A stretch of DNA of 64,000 nt from Panonychus citri. Taxonomy: Eukaryota; Arthropoda; Arachnida; Trombidiformes; Tetranychidae. Below are positions 14,526-23,608 of this stretch, in pieces; position 1 is the first letter of the stretch, and each line of letters starts with the position of its first letter. The position numbers were made by a program, and so were the translations under genes. The DNA lies in assembly GCF_014898815.1 (NCBI RefSeq), contig NW_026515541.1, positions 1,550,001 through 1,614,000 on the forward strand, read 5' to 3'. A model generated the notes under the pieces. It was not told the DNA's origin. It made no database searches and saw only the letters and a program-made list of their open reading frames with translations.

Positions 14526-14934
14526 AGTAATTCGTCGAAGCCAAGAGGTTCCAAATTTTGCTGATTATCGCTCCGCGAAAAAGTCTTTTTTAAAAGTCGA
14601 AAAACTAAAAATACGCACAGGAATTCAAACCAAAAATTTATCATAATAGTTTAGAGGACATTTCCCGATCTTTTTGGTTCTCGTCATTCGCAATTGACAA
14701 TAATTACCTGTGAGCTACTAAACATCAAGCAAATGATGATTAACAAGAATGATCATTTATTTGTTTGAAGTCAAAAAATTGAACAATAAATAATTACAAT
14801 GATTAAAGTTCATGCAATTAAAAAAGAGTATCATTGAAATTAAAAAAACTATTGATAAGGTTAATACATGAATTGTAGTTAATCTGAATTCATACGATGC
14901 AAAAGTTGATTGTTCTTGAAATGAGCTCTCTTAA

Positions 14935-17900
14935 TTATTCCGGTGAAAAAGTTTTCTTTGGTAGCTCGATTATTTGATCAGCTCGAAGGAGATCAAATAA
15001 ACGGGAAAATGGTTCATATAATTTAAGAGTTGATCGATTACCAATTAAGATACACTTTTTAGATGCTCGAGTAATCGCCACGTTAACTCGCCTCTCATCG
15101 GATAAAATTTCTTCCTTACTGACAATTAGATTTGAATCACGATTAAATTTCACACAAGATATTAGAATACAATCTTTTTCCTTTCCCTGGTATTGATCAA
15201 CTGAATTAACAAATATTTCTGGGTTGTCCAACTTCTTCTTAATCAAGGAAACTTGCTTCTGGAAAGGGCTAATTACTCCAATTTGTCCATAAGATAATTC
15301 AATGTGTTCGACTAATTGTTGAACAATAAAACAAACTAAATCAGCTTCAATTGTATTCTCAATGAAGCCTGAATATTCAGCATCTTCGTCGTGATCGATT
15401 AGATCAGTATTAAGAAATAGAAACGATTTTGATAGTTGGCAGGATAAAACTTGATCTAACCAAGATAAACCCGTGGTGACCTTAACTTTGGGTTCGGGTA
15501 AAACTGCTGAGGCGACTTGTGGATTTCCACAGGCAAGAGCACCATCGTAAAATAATTTACTAGGAATGGTGACAATTTCTGAATTCATACGATATTGAAT
15601 TGATAGTTGAAGTGAAGACGATTCTTTGGTTAATAAACGGGAAAATAAACTACTCTCTAGTCCACCTTCTTTGGCAGATCGATTCCTGACCACCGGTGGT
15701 AGTTGTTTCTCATCACCGACCAGGATAAATTTATCACAAGCGAAAAGTGGACCAAGGGTTGTTGGTAAAAGTACTTGAGATGCCTCGTCAATTAGACAAT
15801 AATCAAATTTCTTATGAGCAAAAAGAGGCTCAGAATTGACACCAAGACAAGTTGAAGCTACGACTTTTATTTTGGAATAAAAATTTCCCAATTCTTCGGG
15901 TGAATTGATTCCTTTCGTTTTATTTGCCATATAATAATCAGTTAAACTTGGGTGAATTCTAAAGTTTGATCCAACACGAACAAAGTCAACTTTGTGTTCT
16001 AACAATTTATATAATATATTGTCCACGGCAGCGTGAGTATGACTAGTGATTAGAACCGTTCGACCCATTTCGATTAACATTCGTACAATGGCCACGATTA
16101 CTGATGTTTTACCAGAACCTGGAGTACCACGGATCAAGAGATAATCTTCAGTGTTGATTACTTTAAGTACTGCTTTTTGTTGTTGAGTATTGAGTGGTCG
16201 GATTATCTTCTTTGCTATCTCAACGATTGATCGATTAAATTTGCTTTTAAAGCGAGCAACTGATTCGTGGACAACAAGATCTCGAAGTCTTTTCGTATGA
16301 TCATCATCAGACATCAATCGTAAAATGTTATCGTAATTGGTTGAATAGATTTGAGAATATTTGAGAATATCGATTCGCATAATCGATTGATTGTTAATAT
16401 GTTTAACTGGCCTTTCAATGGAAACTTCGATCTCATTGGAATCCATTTTCTCTACAAAACCGATAGCGAAAGCAACATTAGAGGGAACTGATGAGGTGAC
16501 ACTTTCGTCCAAACTGATGGCAACTCTTTCGCCTGTCAAATCGGAACAGTAGATTGTTAAAGAAACTGGTTGAGCTCCAGGAAGACATTTTCGACGAAGG
16601 ACAACACTTTCTTCACCACAAGTGTGAATAGTTAAAGCACCAAGTCCAAGACCTTTAGCTTCACGCACTTCCGATGATTCACTCCAAAAGAAAGGATCAT
16701 TTCCTAGTCTTTTATTTTCCGAAATTTCCAATTGAATTAGACTGATCCAATGTGCGAAAAATTCAATATCCTCTCTCAATAAATGTACTAATACATTAGG
16801 AACCAACTCATTTGCCATAATATGAGTAGACGAAAGGACTTGAGGTTCAAATGCTTTAAGGGTAAGACAACAATCAAGAAGGTGTTCACACTTTCCACAA
16901 GAATGGGCTGAATCTTTCGGTGTTGGTCCTGTTTTCGGTCTATTGAGGTAGAAGGCAAGTTCATTTCGTTTTTGTAGTAATGCTGAAGCAACTGGTCGTT
17001 TAATTGAATTGAGTTTCATTCGAGGTTTTTCTTTGAGGTAAAGTAAAAGGCCACCATCACCTTGACCAGAGACACGATTGTTCATCATCATGGAGTAAAG
17101 TGAAATTTGACCAATATGTTCACAAGAGAAACTTGGTCGACCCGTTTTCAATTCGAGAGGTAGAACAACATTTCGCTTTGTATTAGAATGTATTTCAACC
17201 TCAAGAGTAACATCGATTTTACCTTTGGTACCAAAAGAAGGACACCAAATGTTATCCTCAATATCGTGAACAGAAACAACTTTTACTCGGTGGGTAAGAT
17301 CATCTTCCAATGGGCTCGGTCCTTTGTGGATATATTTTTCTATCCATTCCATGATACTTGGTAGATAAACTTGAACTTCCGATATTAATTGATCAATGGT
17401 TATTTTGGAAACGAAACATTCCCTAATGGTTTCCCTTTGAACCGCAATTTGTTGTAGCAATTTATCCAAGTCAAAATTTGGTTTTACACAAGCAGTAATT
17501 GCCTTTTGAAAAAGTGAGTGGACAATGTTTCCAATTAACATGTATTTATTACCGAATCCCCGGCCTTTAAACTGTTCACCTAGCCAAGCTTTTCTCATAC
17601 AAAATACTGAACTGGAAATTAAGGTTGACGTGATCAAGGTGTCAGGATTGATTGTGATGAATCCTTGTTGATTATCAATGAAAAATGTATCATTTTCAAA
17701 AATTTCACACTGAATATGAACAATATCTCCATGGGTAATCTCACTGAGAGCCCATTGGCCAGACAATTGGCAGTTATATTCCCGGCGAGTGGCAGGATGA
17801 TTTAACTTCAGAAGAAGGATTCTATTGTTCAATTGTTTTTCCAATGATGCAATCTCGAATCGGTGGAAACGTTTCAAATCGAATGGAGATTTTCTAATCT

Positions 17901-18060
17901 CTTGTATGACAAATCTACTCTGAATCAAAGCAAGTGCACTTTTCCTTGAGCCAACACGCATCTTAATTGGAGGTTCATCTCCACCGAGTCCAATGGTGTT
18001 TCCCTTATCACCATCACCACTTTCAGTTGAATCAATTCTCCTGCGTTTAGGGCACCACAT
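14935..18060 (-). CDS. Chimeric HMBS::DNA2 nuclease-helicase
   Basis: Intronless frame of 1041 codons from the first true ATG (18060). The open frame extends further upstream only from a TTG, and that part matches HMBS 5' UTR. Residues 1 to about 57 (MWCPKRRRIDS...) are the start of HMBS, including the HMBS MRVGSRKSALALIQ block. From SPFDLKRFHRF onward the protein is DNA2. It keeps the nuclease region (GNIVHSLFQ, GKIDVTLEVE, PLELKTGRPSF, GQISLY), an iron-sulfur-type cluster (CGKCEHLLDC) and the helicase motifs: Walker A GTPGSGKTS, SHTHAAVDN, DEASQ, GDEKQLPP, QYRMN, SVDQYQGKE and RRVNVAITRA. DNA2 processes Okazaki flaps and resected ends in the nucleus. The KRRR stretch inherited from HMBS could act as a nuclear signal. 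It is very close to the canonical gene at 23609-26863, with no stop or frameshift. The HMBS promoter region lies immediately upstream, so expression is probably HMBS-like. Confidence 0.9.
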   Translation of the reverse strand: MWCPKRRRIDSTESGDGDKGNTIGLGGDEPPIKMRVGSRKSALALIQSRFVIQEIRKSPFDLKRFHRFEIASLEKQLNNRILLLKLNHPATRREYNCQLSGQWALSEITHGDIVHIQCEIFENDTFFIDNQQGFITINPDTLITSTLISSSVFCMRKAWLGEQFKGRGFGNKYMLIGNIVHSLFQKAITACVKPNFDLDKLLQQIAVQRETIRECFVSKITIDQLISEVQVYLPSIMEWIEKYIHKGPSPLEDDLTHRVKVVSVHDIEDNIWCPSFGTKGKIDVTLEVEIHSNTKRNVVLPLELKTGRPSFSCEHIGQISLYSMMMNNRVSGQGDGGLLLYLKEKPRMKLNSIKRPVASALLQKRNELAFYLNRPKTGPTPKDSAHSCGKCEHLLDCCLTLKAFEPQVLSSTHIMANELVPNVLVHLLREDIEFFAHWISLIQLEISENKRLGNDPFFWSESSEVREAKGLGLGALTIHTCGEESVVLRRKCLPGAQPVSLTIYCSDLTGERVAISLDESVTSSVPSNVAFAIGFVEKMDSNEIEVSIERPVKHINNQSIMRIDILKYSQIYSTNYDNILRLMSDDDHTKRLRDLVVHESVARFKSKFNRSIVEIAKKIIRPLNTQQQKAVLKVINTEDYLLIRGTPGSGKTSVIVAIVRMLIEMGRTVLITSHTHAAVDNILYKLLEHKVDFVRVGSNFRIHPSLTDYYMANKTKGINSPEELGNFYSKIKVVASTCLGVNSEPLFAHKKFDYCLIDEASQVLLPTTLGPLFACDKFILVGDEKQLPPVVRNRSAKEGGLESSLFSRLLTKESSSLQLSIQYRMNSEIVTIPSKLFYDGALACGNPQVASAVLPEPKVKVTTGLSWLDQVLSCQLSKSFLFLNTDLIDHDEDAEYSGFIENTIEADLVCFIVQQLVEHIELSYGQIGVISPFQKQVSLIKKKLDNPEIFVNSVDQYQGKEKDCILISCVKFNRDSNLIVSKEEILSDERRVNVAITRASKKCILIGNRSTLKLYEPFSRLFDLLRADQIIELPKKTFSPE

Positions 18061-18735
18061 ATTAAAATAGAATCTAAAGTTAAACAGAATCAGAGCAAAA
18101 GAAACAATCAATTTAACAATCAAATGAAAAAGTTTGACGTTGACAAGGAAATGATTTAAATCACCGAGTTGAGGGGTAATAAAGTTTATCAATATTAGGA
18201 GAACATGTAATGATAATTCTGCTTTTGGTTCTTCTCTTTTCTCTTTAGCTCGAATAAAAACAACAAATTGTAATACTTACAATTTAAACGAAAAGAATCA
18301 AAATGGTAAACATGGAGGAAGAAAATCACAACAAACCAGCGAGCAATTGATTCACAGAAAGCATGGTAATCACAAGGTTGAAAGTTTCAAGTTGAAACCA
18401 AAGACTAAGGGTAAGAGAGAGTAGTGATGTTTATGGTCATCGATGATCGAAGGAAATTTCGATGTCGATGATTTGAAGCTAAACATCGATTTTGATAAAA
18501 ATTAATAATTTTAAATTATTGCGTCACAATCGATTATTGGAAAATTCAATAATCGCACATTACTATTACTCTTTGGTTGAAACTGATTAGTAAATAAAAA
18601 ATATACGTCATTCCAATGATGATTTACAAGATGTCCCGAAGAAATTGTAAATAAACTCATGGTGATAATTGCCAATAATTCACCAATGGAAACAACAATT
18701 GAACAGATAAAGAAAACAAAGGATTAACCTTTGCT
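18061..18735 (-). promoter_or_regulatory. Inverted copy of the HMBS 5' UTR and promoter driving the chimeric gene
   Basis: Reading the minus strand, 18061-18380 matches 30530-30971 upstream of HMBS (for example AGCTAAAGAGAAAAGAGAAG), and about 18560-18730 matches 30360-30500. About 180 bp around 18380-18560 lacks an obvious counterpart. The copy ends abruptly at about 18735, where HMBS coding sequence restarts on the plus strand. Confidence 0.8.
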
Positions 18736-18949
18736 CCGATAAAGACTATGAATATGAGCTAATTGAAAGATCAACTACCGGCGATCACATTTTAGATCAA
18801 CCATTATCACAAATCGGTTCTAAAGCTTTGTTCACCAAGGAATTGGAAGAGGGATTATTAGATGGATCAATTGATTTTGTTGTTCATTCTCTCAAAGATT
18901 TACCAACAACTTTACCTCCTAATTTATGTATTGCTGCAGTTCTGGAGTA
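18736..18949 (+). pseudogene. HMBS internal exon fragment
   Basis: Begins abruptly at CTCCGATAAAGACTATG and encodes the HMBS blocks ERSTTGDHILD, KALFTKELEEGL, VVHSLKDLPTTLPP up to the same splice donor as the copy at 31360, then intron sequence to about 19005. It is the other half of the HMBS exon whose first half was inverted into the chimeric gene. It has no start codon or promoter of its own and no downstream exon. Confidence 0.85.
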
Positions 18950-19009
18950 AGTATCTCACACAATTAGAATTAAATTAGGTGACTAGTTACCTGTTAATTC
19001 TTATACTGC

Positions 19010-19950
19010 GCGATCGCGATTTTACTTTTCATGGTCGGAATTAGATAATCTTTGTCCTGGTAGTTAATCCTACTGATTGGACTGACAACAGCCGCTGTTC
19101 CCGCTCCAAACATTTCCAATAATCGACCTTGTTCAAGAGTCTTGATCACTTCGTCCATTGTTATTTTTCTCTCAGTAACTTTGAATTGATTCTGAAAGAA
19201 AAAAAGATCGAGAAAATGTTAAAATCTTTGATAAAGTTTGCGGGAGAGATTAAAATGTGAAAGTCAATGACTAACCCAATCTCTTGTAATTGTAAGAATT
19301 GAATCTCTAGTAATTCCTGGTAAAATGACACCTTGTTCCAATGGCGGTGTTATCAATTCTTTTTCTCCTTTATCGTTAATCAAAAATGCAAAGATATTCA
19401 TAGCACCGGCCTCAGTTAATTGTTCGTCATCTCCAAATAACCATAAGACTTGATGACATCCCTTGTTTACGGCGTTTTTCTGTATTGATAAAGTGGGTCC
19501 ATAATTGGGAGCTGATTTGTTTGAACCAGCGCCTCCAGGCCAAGCTCGAATCCAAGCAGGATCTTTTAGCACTAGTAACCATCCTTTCCATGTTCTTTTC
19601 AGGTCGAAAAAGTCTAATCTTACCATCATCGCCACGGTAGCATTTTAAACCTTCAAAAAGCTAAAATGAATAAGATCAAACAATTAAAATTAGGAAGGGA
19701 CGAACAGCTAATAAATTGCTCACATTTTGAGAATAATGTAAAGTTTTAGTTGCAGGATGAAGACTAAAATTCTGAAAAGGGATAATCTCTGGATCGTCCC
19801 AACCCTTTTCAAGAGTCCATCTGATTGATAGTAAATGATCAGTAAATAAAGTTCCAAATTTGTGTGTATTTGGATCATCAGGTTTGGGTTTACGCTTTTC
19901 TGGTGAACATAAAGTTACTCTAAGATTGTCACTGACAATTTGTCAGCCTA
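19010..19950 (-). pseudogene. BCAT pseudogene, truncated copy of 12374-13755
   Basis: Contains the last exon cut short after the IPTM codons (fused at about 19010 to HMBS intron sequence), the third exon with about 250 bp deleted between the ERMV and DPAW codons, and the second exon with a 10-12 bp insertion near its acceptor. The first exon is missing. Nucleotide identity to the intact gene is high, so the copy is fairly recent. The deletion joins GGATC to TTTTAGCACTAG. Confidence 0.9.
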
Positions 19951-20006
19951 ATAAAAGAGAAACAAAAAAAAACAAAAATTGTCAAAGAAAAAAACATAAC
20001 GAAAAG

Positions 20007-20253
20007 GGGTAAGACTCAAGATATGTCCGTCAGCTCGATATTTTCAATTTTCAGCTGATTTTTTTCGGCTTAAAGTTCAAGCTACATATGAAAATGGACT
20101 TAATTGTTCAGTTAATTGTGTTTGTTTAAATTAGGTTAGGTTAGGTCTTCGCTAATAAGGGTCACCATGACCAAAGAAAGGCCCGGAGGGCCTGAGACAA
20201 TCAAACCGAACCTTAAGCCGAGAAAAAAATCAGCTGAAAATTGAGTCTTACCC
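20007..20253. mobile_element. MITE with long terminal inverted repeats and internal TTAGG words
   Basis: Ends GGGTAAGACTCAA at both sides in inverted orientation, with further inverted matches over the CAGCTGATTTTTTTC and CGGCTTAA parts, for about 40 bp per arm interrupted by small indels. The interior holds GGTTAGGTTAGG and the GC palindrome GGCCCGGAGGGCC. The same interior, in the opposite orientation, is found in the element at 59825. No coding capacity. No clear target duplication is left because the flanks are rearranged. Confidence 0.8.
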
Positions 20254-20254
20254 A

Positions 20255-20440
20255 ATCACCGATGGGATTTTTTTCTAGATAAAACTATGGATCGGATACC
20301 TGAGGCTCTTTAATTGGAAAAGTGCGCGAAATTCAAGTCATGAAAAAATAAGAAAATCGGATAAGACTCAAGATAAAAGCCGATAAAAAATCAACTGAAC
20401 GTTGTACAACTGACGGACTTACGGACAAACTTTGAGATAT
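20255..20440. repeat. Second copy of the BCAT upstream segment
   Basis: Matches 13880-14050 apart from small indels. It sits between the MITE and the flank of the first silk-like gene and marks the edge of the duplicated block. Confidence 0.7.
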
Positions 20441-20714
20441 TCAAGAGACAAGGAGGGAGGAAGGAGTGAGAGAAAGATGATACAAGGAGTGTCAGAGAGG
20501 ACGAAAAAAGCTCAACGAATAAAAAATTGAATAAATTAAAAAGACGAAATCGGATTATTTACCTTAACCTAAACTCGAGATGATAAACAACAATCTTGGT
20601 TCTTAATGTTGATTGTGTTTAAACAGCAAATAATATGAATAAGGTATTGGAATTTTCTAGAATCACCTGAACAATCATCTAACTAGTTTTATACAAAATA
20701 ATAGAATCAGAATT

Positions 20715-20873
20715 AATTAAATTTGCACACCAGTAGATCAATTTTACTCTTACTTTGTTAATACATGTAATATAAAAGAAATTTCAACAAATGTTTTTCT
20801 CCATTAGTTGACGTAAAAATCTAACAAGTGTACCAAAAATCATTGAAGTGTCGATTGATTTAAAAATCTAAGT
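20715..20873 (+). promoter_or_regulatory. Conserved silk-family upstream block
   Basis: Shares TTACTCTTACTTTGTTAA, the ATTAGTTxAxGTAAAAATCTA stretch, ACAAGTGTA and AAGTGTCGATTGATTTAAAA with the regions before the genes at 48795, 49905, 58576 and 63066. A TTTTATACAAAATAA stretch slightly further upstream may be the TATA region. The strength of conservation next to diverged flanks suggests promoter plus 5' UTR. Confidence 0.7.
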
Positions 20874-21377
20874 ATGAATTTGTCGAAATATTCAAGTTTT
20901 ATCTTTGTGATTATATGTATTTCTATTTTAACGATTACGAGAGGTCATAGCCAATCTCCAGAGTTACAACCAAATGCTTATTCAATTGAGTCTGCCATTG
21001 AATCATTGAGAGTGGCTATTGCTTCAGGGAGATTAACTGGTGATAGATTGGATGATCTCATGGCAGCAATTGATATAATACAAGCTAGACTCAATAATTC
21101 AGTCAGTAAAGGTCGAAAGCTGACTGATCATCAACTTGAAGCTAATGAACTGGCCTTAGCTTCAGCTGTGTCCGAAATTTTGGCTCCTGATGATGTTCAT
21201 GTTTCTGATGGTCCTTCTACTGGCGGTCAGGTTGGTTCAGGAGGCTACCCCCAAGGTGGTCCTGCGGCTGCTTCTAGTCAGAGTTATGTTAAAGAAAGTT
21301 TTGGAAATCCTTCCTTGCCTGTTTCAGTATCTACTTACGCTGCTGCTAAGAATGGTAATGGAGGCAACGGGAAATGA
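20874..21377 (+). CDS. Silk-like secreted protein with spidroin-type N-terminal domain
   Basis: 167 residues, single exon. Signal peptide at about 1-24 (MNLSKYSSFIFVIICISILT...). Residues about 40-100 carry the helical domain: DRLDDLMAAIDIIQ, then HQLEANELALASAVSEI, which lines up with the LDDMSTI and KLQALxxAFASSMAEI blocks of spider spidroin N-terminal domains. The PWSSP motif of its paralogues is absent here. Residues about 115-150 are Gly/Ser/Pro-rich, and the tail is KNGNGGNGK. In spiders this domain keeps silk proteins soluble and dimerises them as pH falls; here the role is inferred. It carries the shared family upstream block and an AATAAA downstream. Most diverged of the longer members. 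Confidence 0.85.
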   Translation: MNLSKYSSFIFVIICISILTITRGHSQSPELQPNAYSIESAIESLRVAIASGRLTGDRLDDLMAAIDIIQARLNNSVSKGRKLTDHQLEANELALASAVSEILAPDDVHVSDGPSTGGQVGSGGYPQGGPAAASSQSYVKESFGNPSLPVSVSTYAAAKNGNGGNGK

Positions 21378-21438
21378 ACGGGAGGTTAAAAATCTACGAC
21401 AATATATTATAGAATAAGATGTAGCAATAATTGAGATA

Positions 21439-21444
21439 AATAAA
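21439..21444 (+). terminator. Polyadenylation signal AATAAA of the silk-like gene
   Basis: AATAAA in GAGATAAATAAACTACTG, about 62 bases after the stop codon. The same GAxATAAATAAAC context follows the genes ending near 59513, 61985 and 63698, so the 3' UTR is conserved in the family. Confidence 0.7.
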
Positions 21445-21507
21445 CTACTGTACTCGATTAAAAGTTCAAATCGAATTTTACTCAAAAAGTGAATAAATTG
21501 ATAGTTA

Positions 21508-22517
21508 CAGTCAACTACCTAATTTTGTCCTACCTAAAATTTATTGTGGGCACCTTAGTGCAATGAGTTAACATTAAAGCTACAGGGTATGTGCTGTAGC
21601 TCCTCCTGTGGAGGAAAGTTGTTCCAGACAACTTCAGGGAGGGAAATTACAATAGATTTGGTTTACAAATTATTAGGTAAAAACAAAAGAAAATTTACAA
21701 ATTATATTAATTGACTGGTGGTTAGTTTGATTGTCCAAAGGTCCAATTTGATGATTGTAAATAAGTACCAAGGGTTGAGGTGGAAGTGGAGATGGTCCAA
21801 ATAAGTTTAACTCATTAGGTATAATACGAGGAAAAGGAGAAAATATTAGAATTTCAATCTTTGAAAATGATTATCTTGATTATAAATGTGAGGTAATTTT
21901 TTATAAATTTGTTTAATAATTGTATTTGTATTATTGTGTTTAAAGTAAATGTATTCAAAGTACCTATTTAATGGGTTATTTTGAGATAGAAAAGAAAGTT
22001 GTATCAAATTACCAACAAAACTTACCAAGAAAACAAAAATGGTTGAAATTATTACGACGCAATAATAGCTCAGTTTTAAAAGTAACAAAAAACAACTAAA
22101 GTAACTGTTGTATCATCATAATCTCGGTATCAACTTGATCCGTGTGATGAAATGAACAATAATTACACAAAATTTTATTTTAAATTCACAGGTAAAGTTA
22201 ATTAAATTAAAGTTTATCAGGAGCGATAAAAAGAAAAAAAAAAAAAAAATTGTCCGATCGGTCGTGGCTCCATCTTCTTAATCGGAACTACCCCCCATTG
22301 TCTTAATTAGAGTGATTATTTTTTTGTAATTAATTCTTATCAAATTGATTTTAAAAAAATCGAAATCAATATTTCTAGTTAAATTGATGGTCATTTAAAA
22401 GATTTAAATAAGTTAAATATTTTTTTGATCGACAAATTTAATTAGTTTTAACCCTTTCGAATTGCCCGCTCTCTAAATCGGCCGTACAAAAAACGGACAA
22501 AATTAGGTAGTTGACTG
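21508..22517. mobile_element. Non-autonomous Tc1/mariner-like element
   Basis: Perfect inverted ends starting CAGTCAACTACCTAATTTTG and flanked by TA on both sides. The empty site is visible in paralogous flanks at about 59640 and 63900, where ATAGTTAATCGAAG is continuous. TA duplication and the CAGT start are typical of the IS630-Tc1-mariner superfamily. The 1010 bp interior has no transposase frame. It split the downstream flank of the silk-like gene. Confidence 0.88.
21578..21634. other. Three consecutive perfect stem-loops
   Basis: AGCTACAG/CTGTAGCT (8 bp stem, 8 nt loop), CCTCC/GGAGG (5 bp stem, 3 nt loop) and AAGTTGT/ACAACTT (7 bp stem, 5 nt loop) follow one another within 57 bases inside the mariner-like element. 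This resembles a structured RNA or a leftover of a nested element. It does not read as a tRNA. Confidence 0.6.
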
Positions 22518-22933
22518 TAATCGAAGTTAATAAAAAGATTCTGTTGAACCCTAATAAAAAAGACCATCAAATTTCAATAATTTTAATTTGACAAGAAAGA
22601 GGAAAAAAAGCGGAAACAGAAGTGGTATAACTCTCGTGCCTATTGAATGCATTACACACTTTCTTTTCTAATTCTTGATGTAAACTAAAGTCCGTGTGTG
22701 GATTCAACTTGAATCTCATCCGATCTAATTAATGAAAATTAATTATTCAAAATAGTCCTGAACTTTAAGTATTAGAAGTTGTGAATTATCAATCAACTAG
22801 ACCAGTCTAACGATTTTAATGTTGGTGCAAACTAATTATTTGGAAATTGATTTTCTTATTTACCAGAGGCCTTTACATTTAAATAAATTGAAGAAAGAGT
22901 TACATTTAAAAACTTTCAACTTTTTTAACAGCG

Positions 22934-23032
22934 ATGTTCAAATGTAAAAAGTGTCGAAAAGATTTAATCAAATTGGAAGATGTTGTCAACAGTCATGGAG
23001 AGTCTGATGATGATTTATCGGTATCTAAATGA
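22934..23032 (+). pseudogene. Truncated zinc-binding domain gene
   Basis: The first 24 codons (MFKCKKCRKDLIKLEDVVNS then HGES) match the intact gene at 60799, but the frame ends after 32 codons at DDDLSVSK. The rest of the domain is missing. Its upstream flank from about 22520 matches the flank of 60799, so it was the partner of the silk-like gene at 20874 in a two-gene unit. Confidence 0.8.
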
Positions 23033-23608
23033 GGAGAGTATAAGCAAAATTAGATGATTGAGTTTCTTTTTTCCTAATTAATCGTCCACGTTTGAAGAAA
23101 AATTTGTTCAATATGAAGGAAAATCGCTTCAAAATTAGATCGTTCGTACGAAAGTGTCGGGACTTATTTTTGAATAGTAATTAATAGAAACTGATCTCTT
23201 GCTGACCCGGTTGATGGTCAAGCTTAAAAAGCCAATTGCTGAATGATATTCAATTCAATTGTTTAATGTCAATAAAAGTTTATCTTGACCATTGTTGATA
23301 TTGTTACAAATAGAAATAGATAATTTATCAAAAATTGAGGCCTGTACAATACTTACTTGGTTACAATTAGATCAAGCGGATTGTGGTTAACAAGGATGAT
23401 CATTTATTTGTTTGATTGACAAAAAAATTAGAATTCAAACAATTAGAAAAAATTGAACGATAAATAATTACAATCATTAAAGTTCATGCAATTAAAAAAG
23501 AGTATCATTGAAATTAAAAAAACTATTGATAAGGCTAATACATGCATTGTAGTTAATTTAAATTTTTACATAGCAAAAGTTGATTGTTATTGCAATGAGC
23601 TCTCTTGA

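Noticed and set aside
20131..20146. GGTTAGGTTAGG as a telomere or telomere fusion point
   Set aside because: Only two to three units, and it lies within a MITE whose interior recurs at 59960-60000.
21846..22088. 80-codon minus-strand frame inside the mariner-like element
   Set aside because: Hydrophobic, AT-rich, no transposase motif (no DDE-type pattern).
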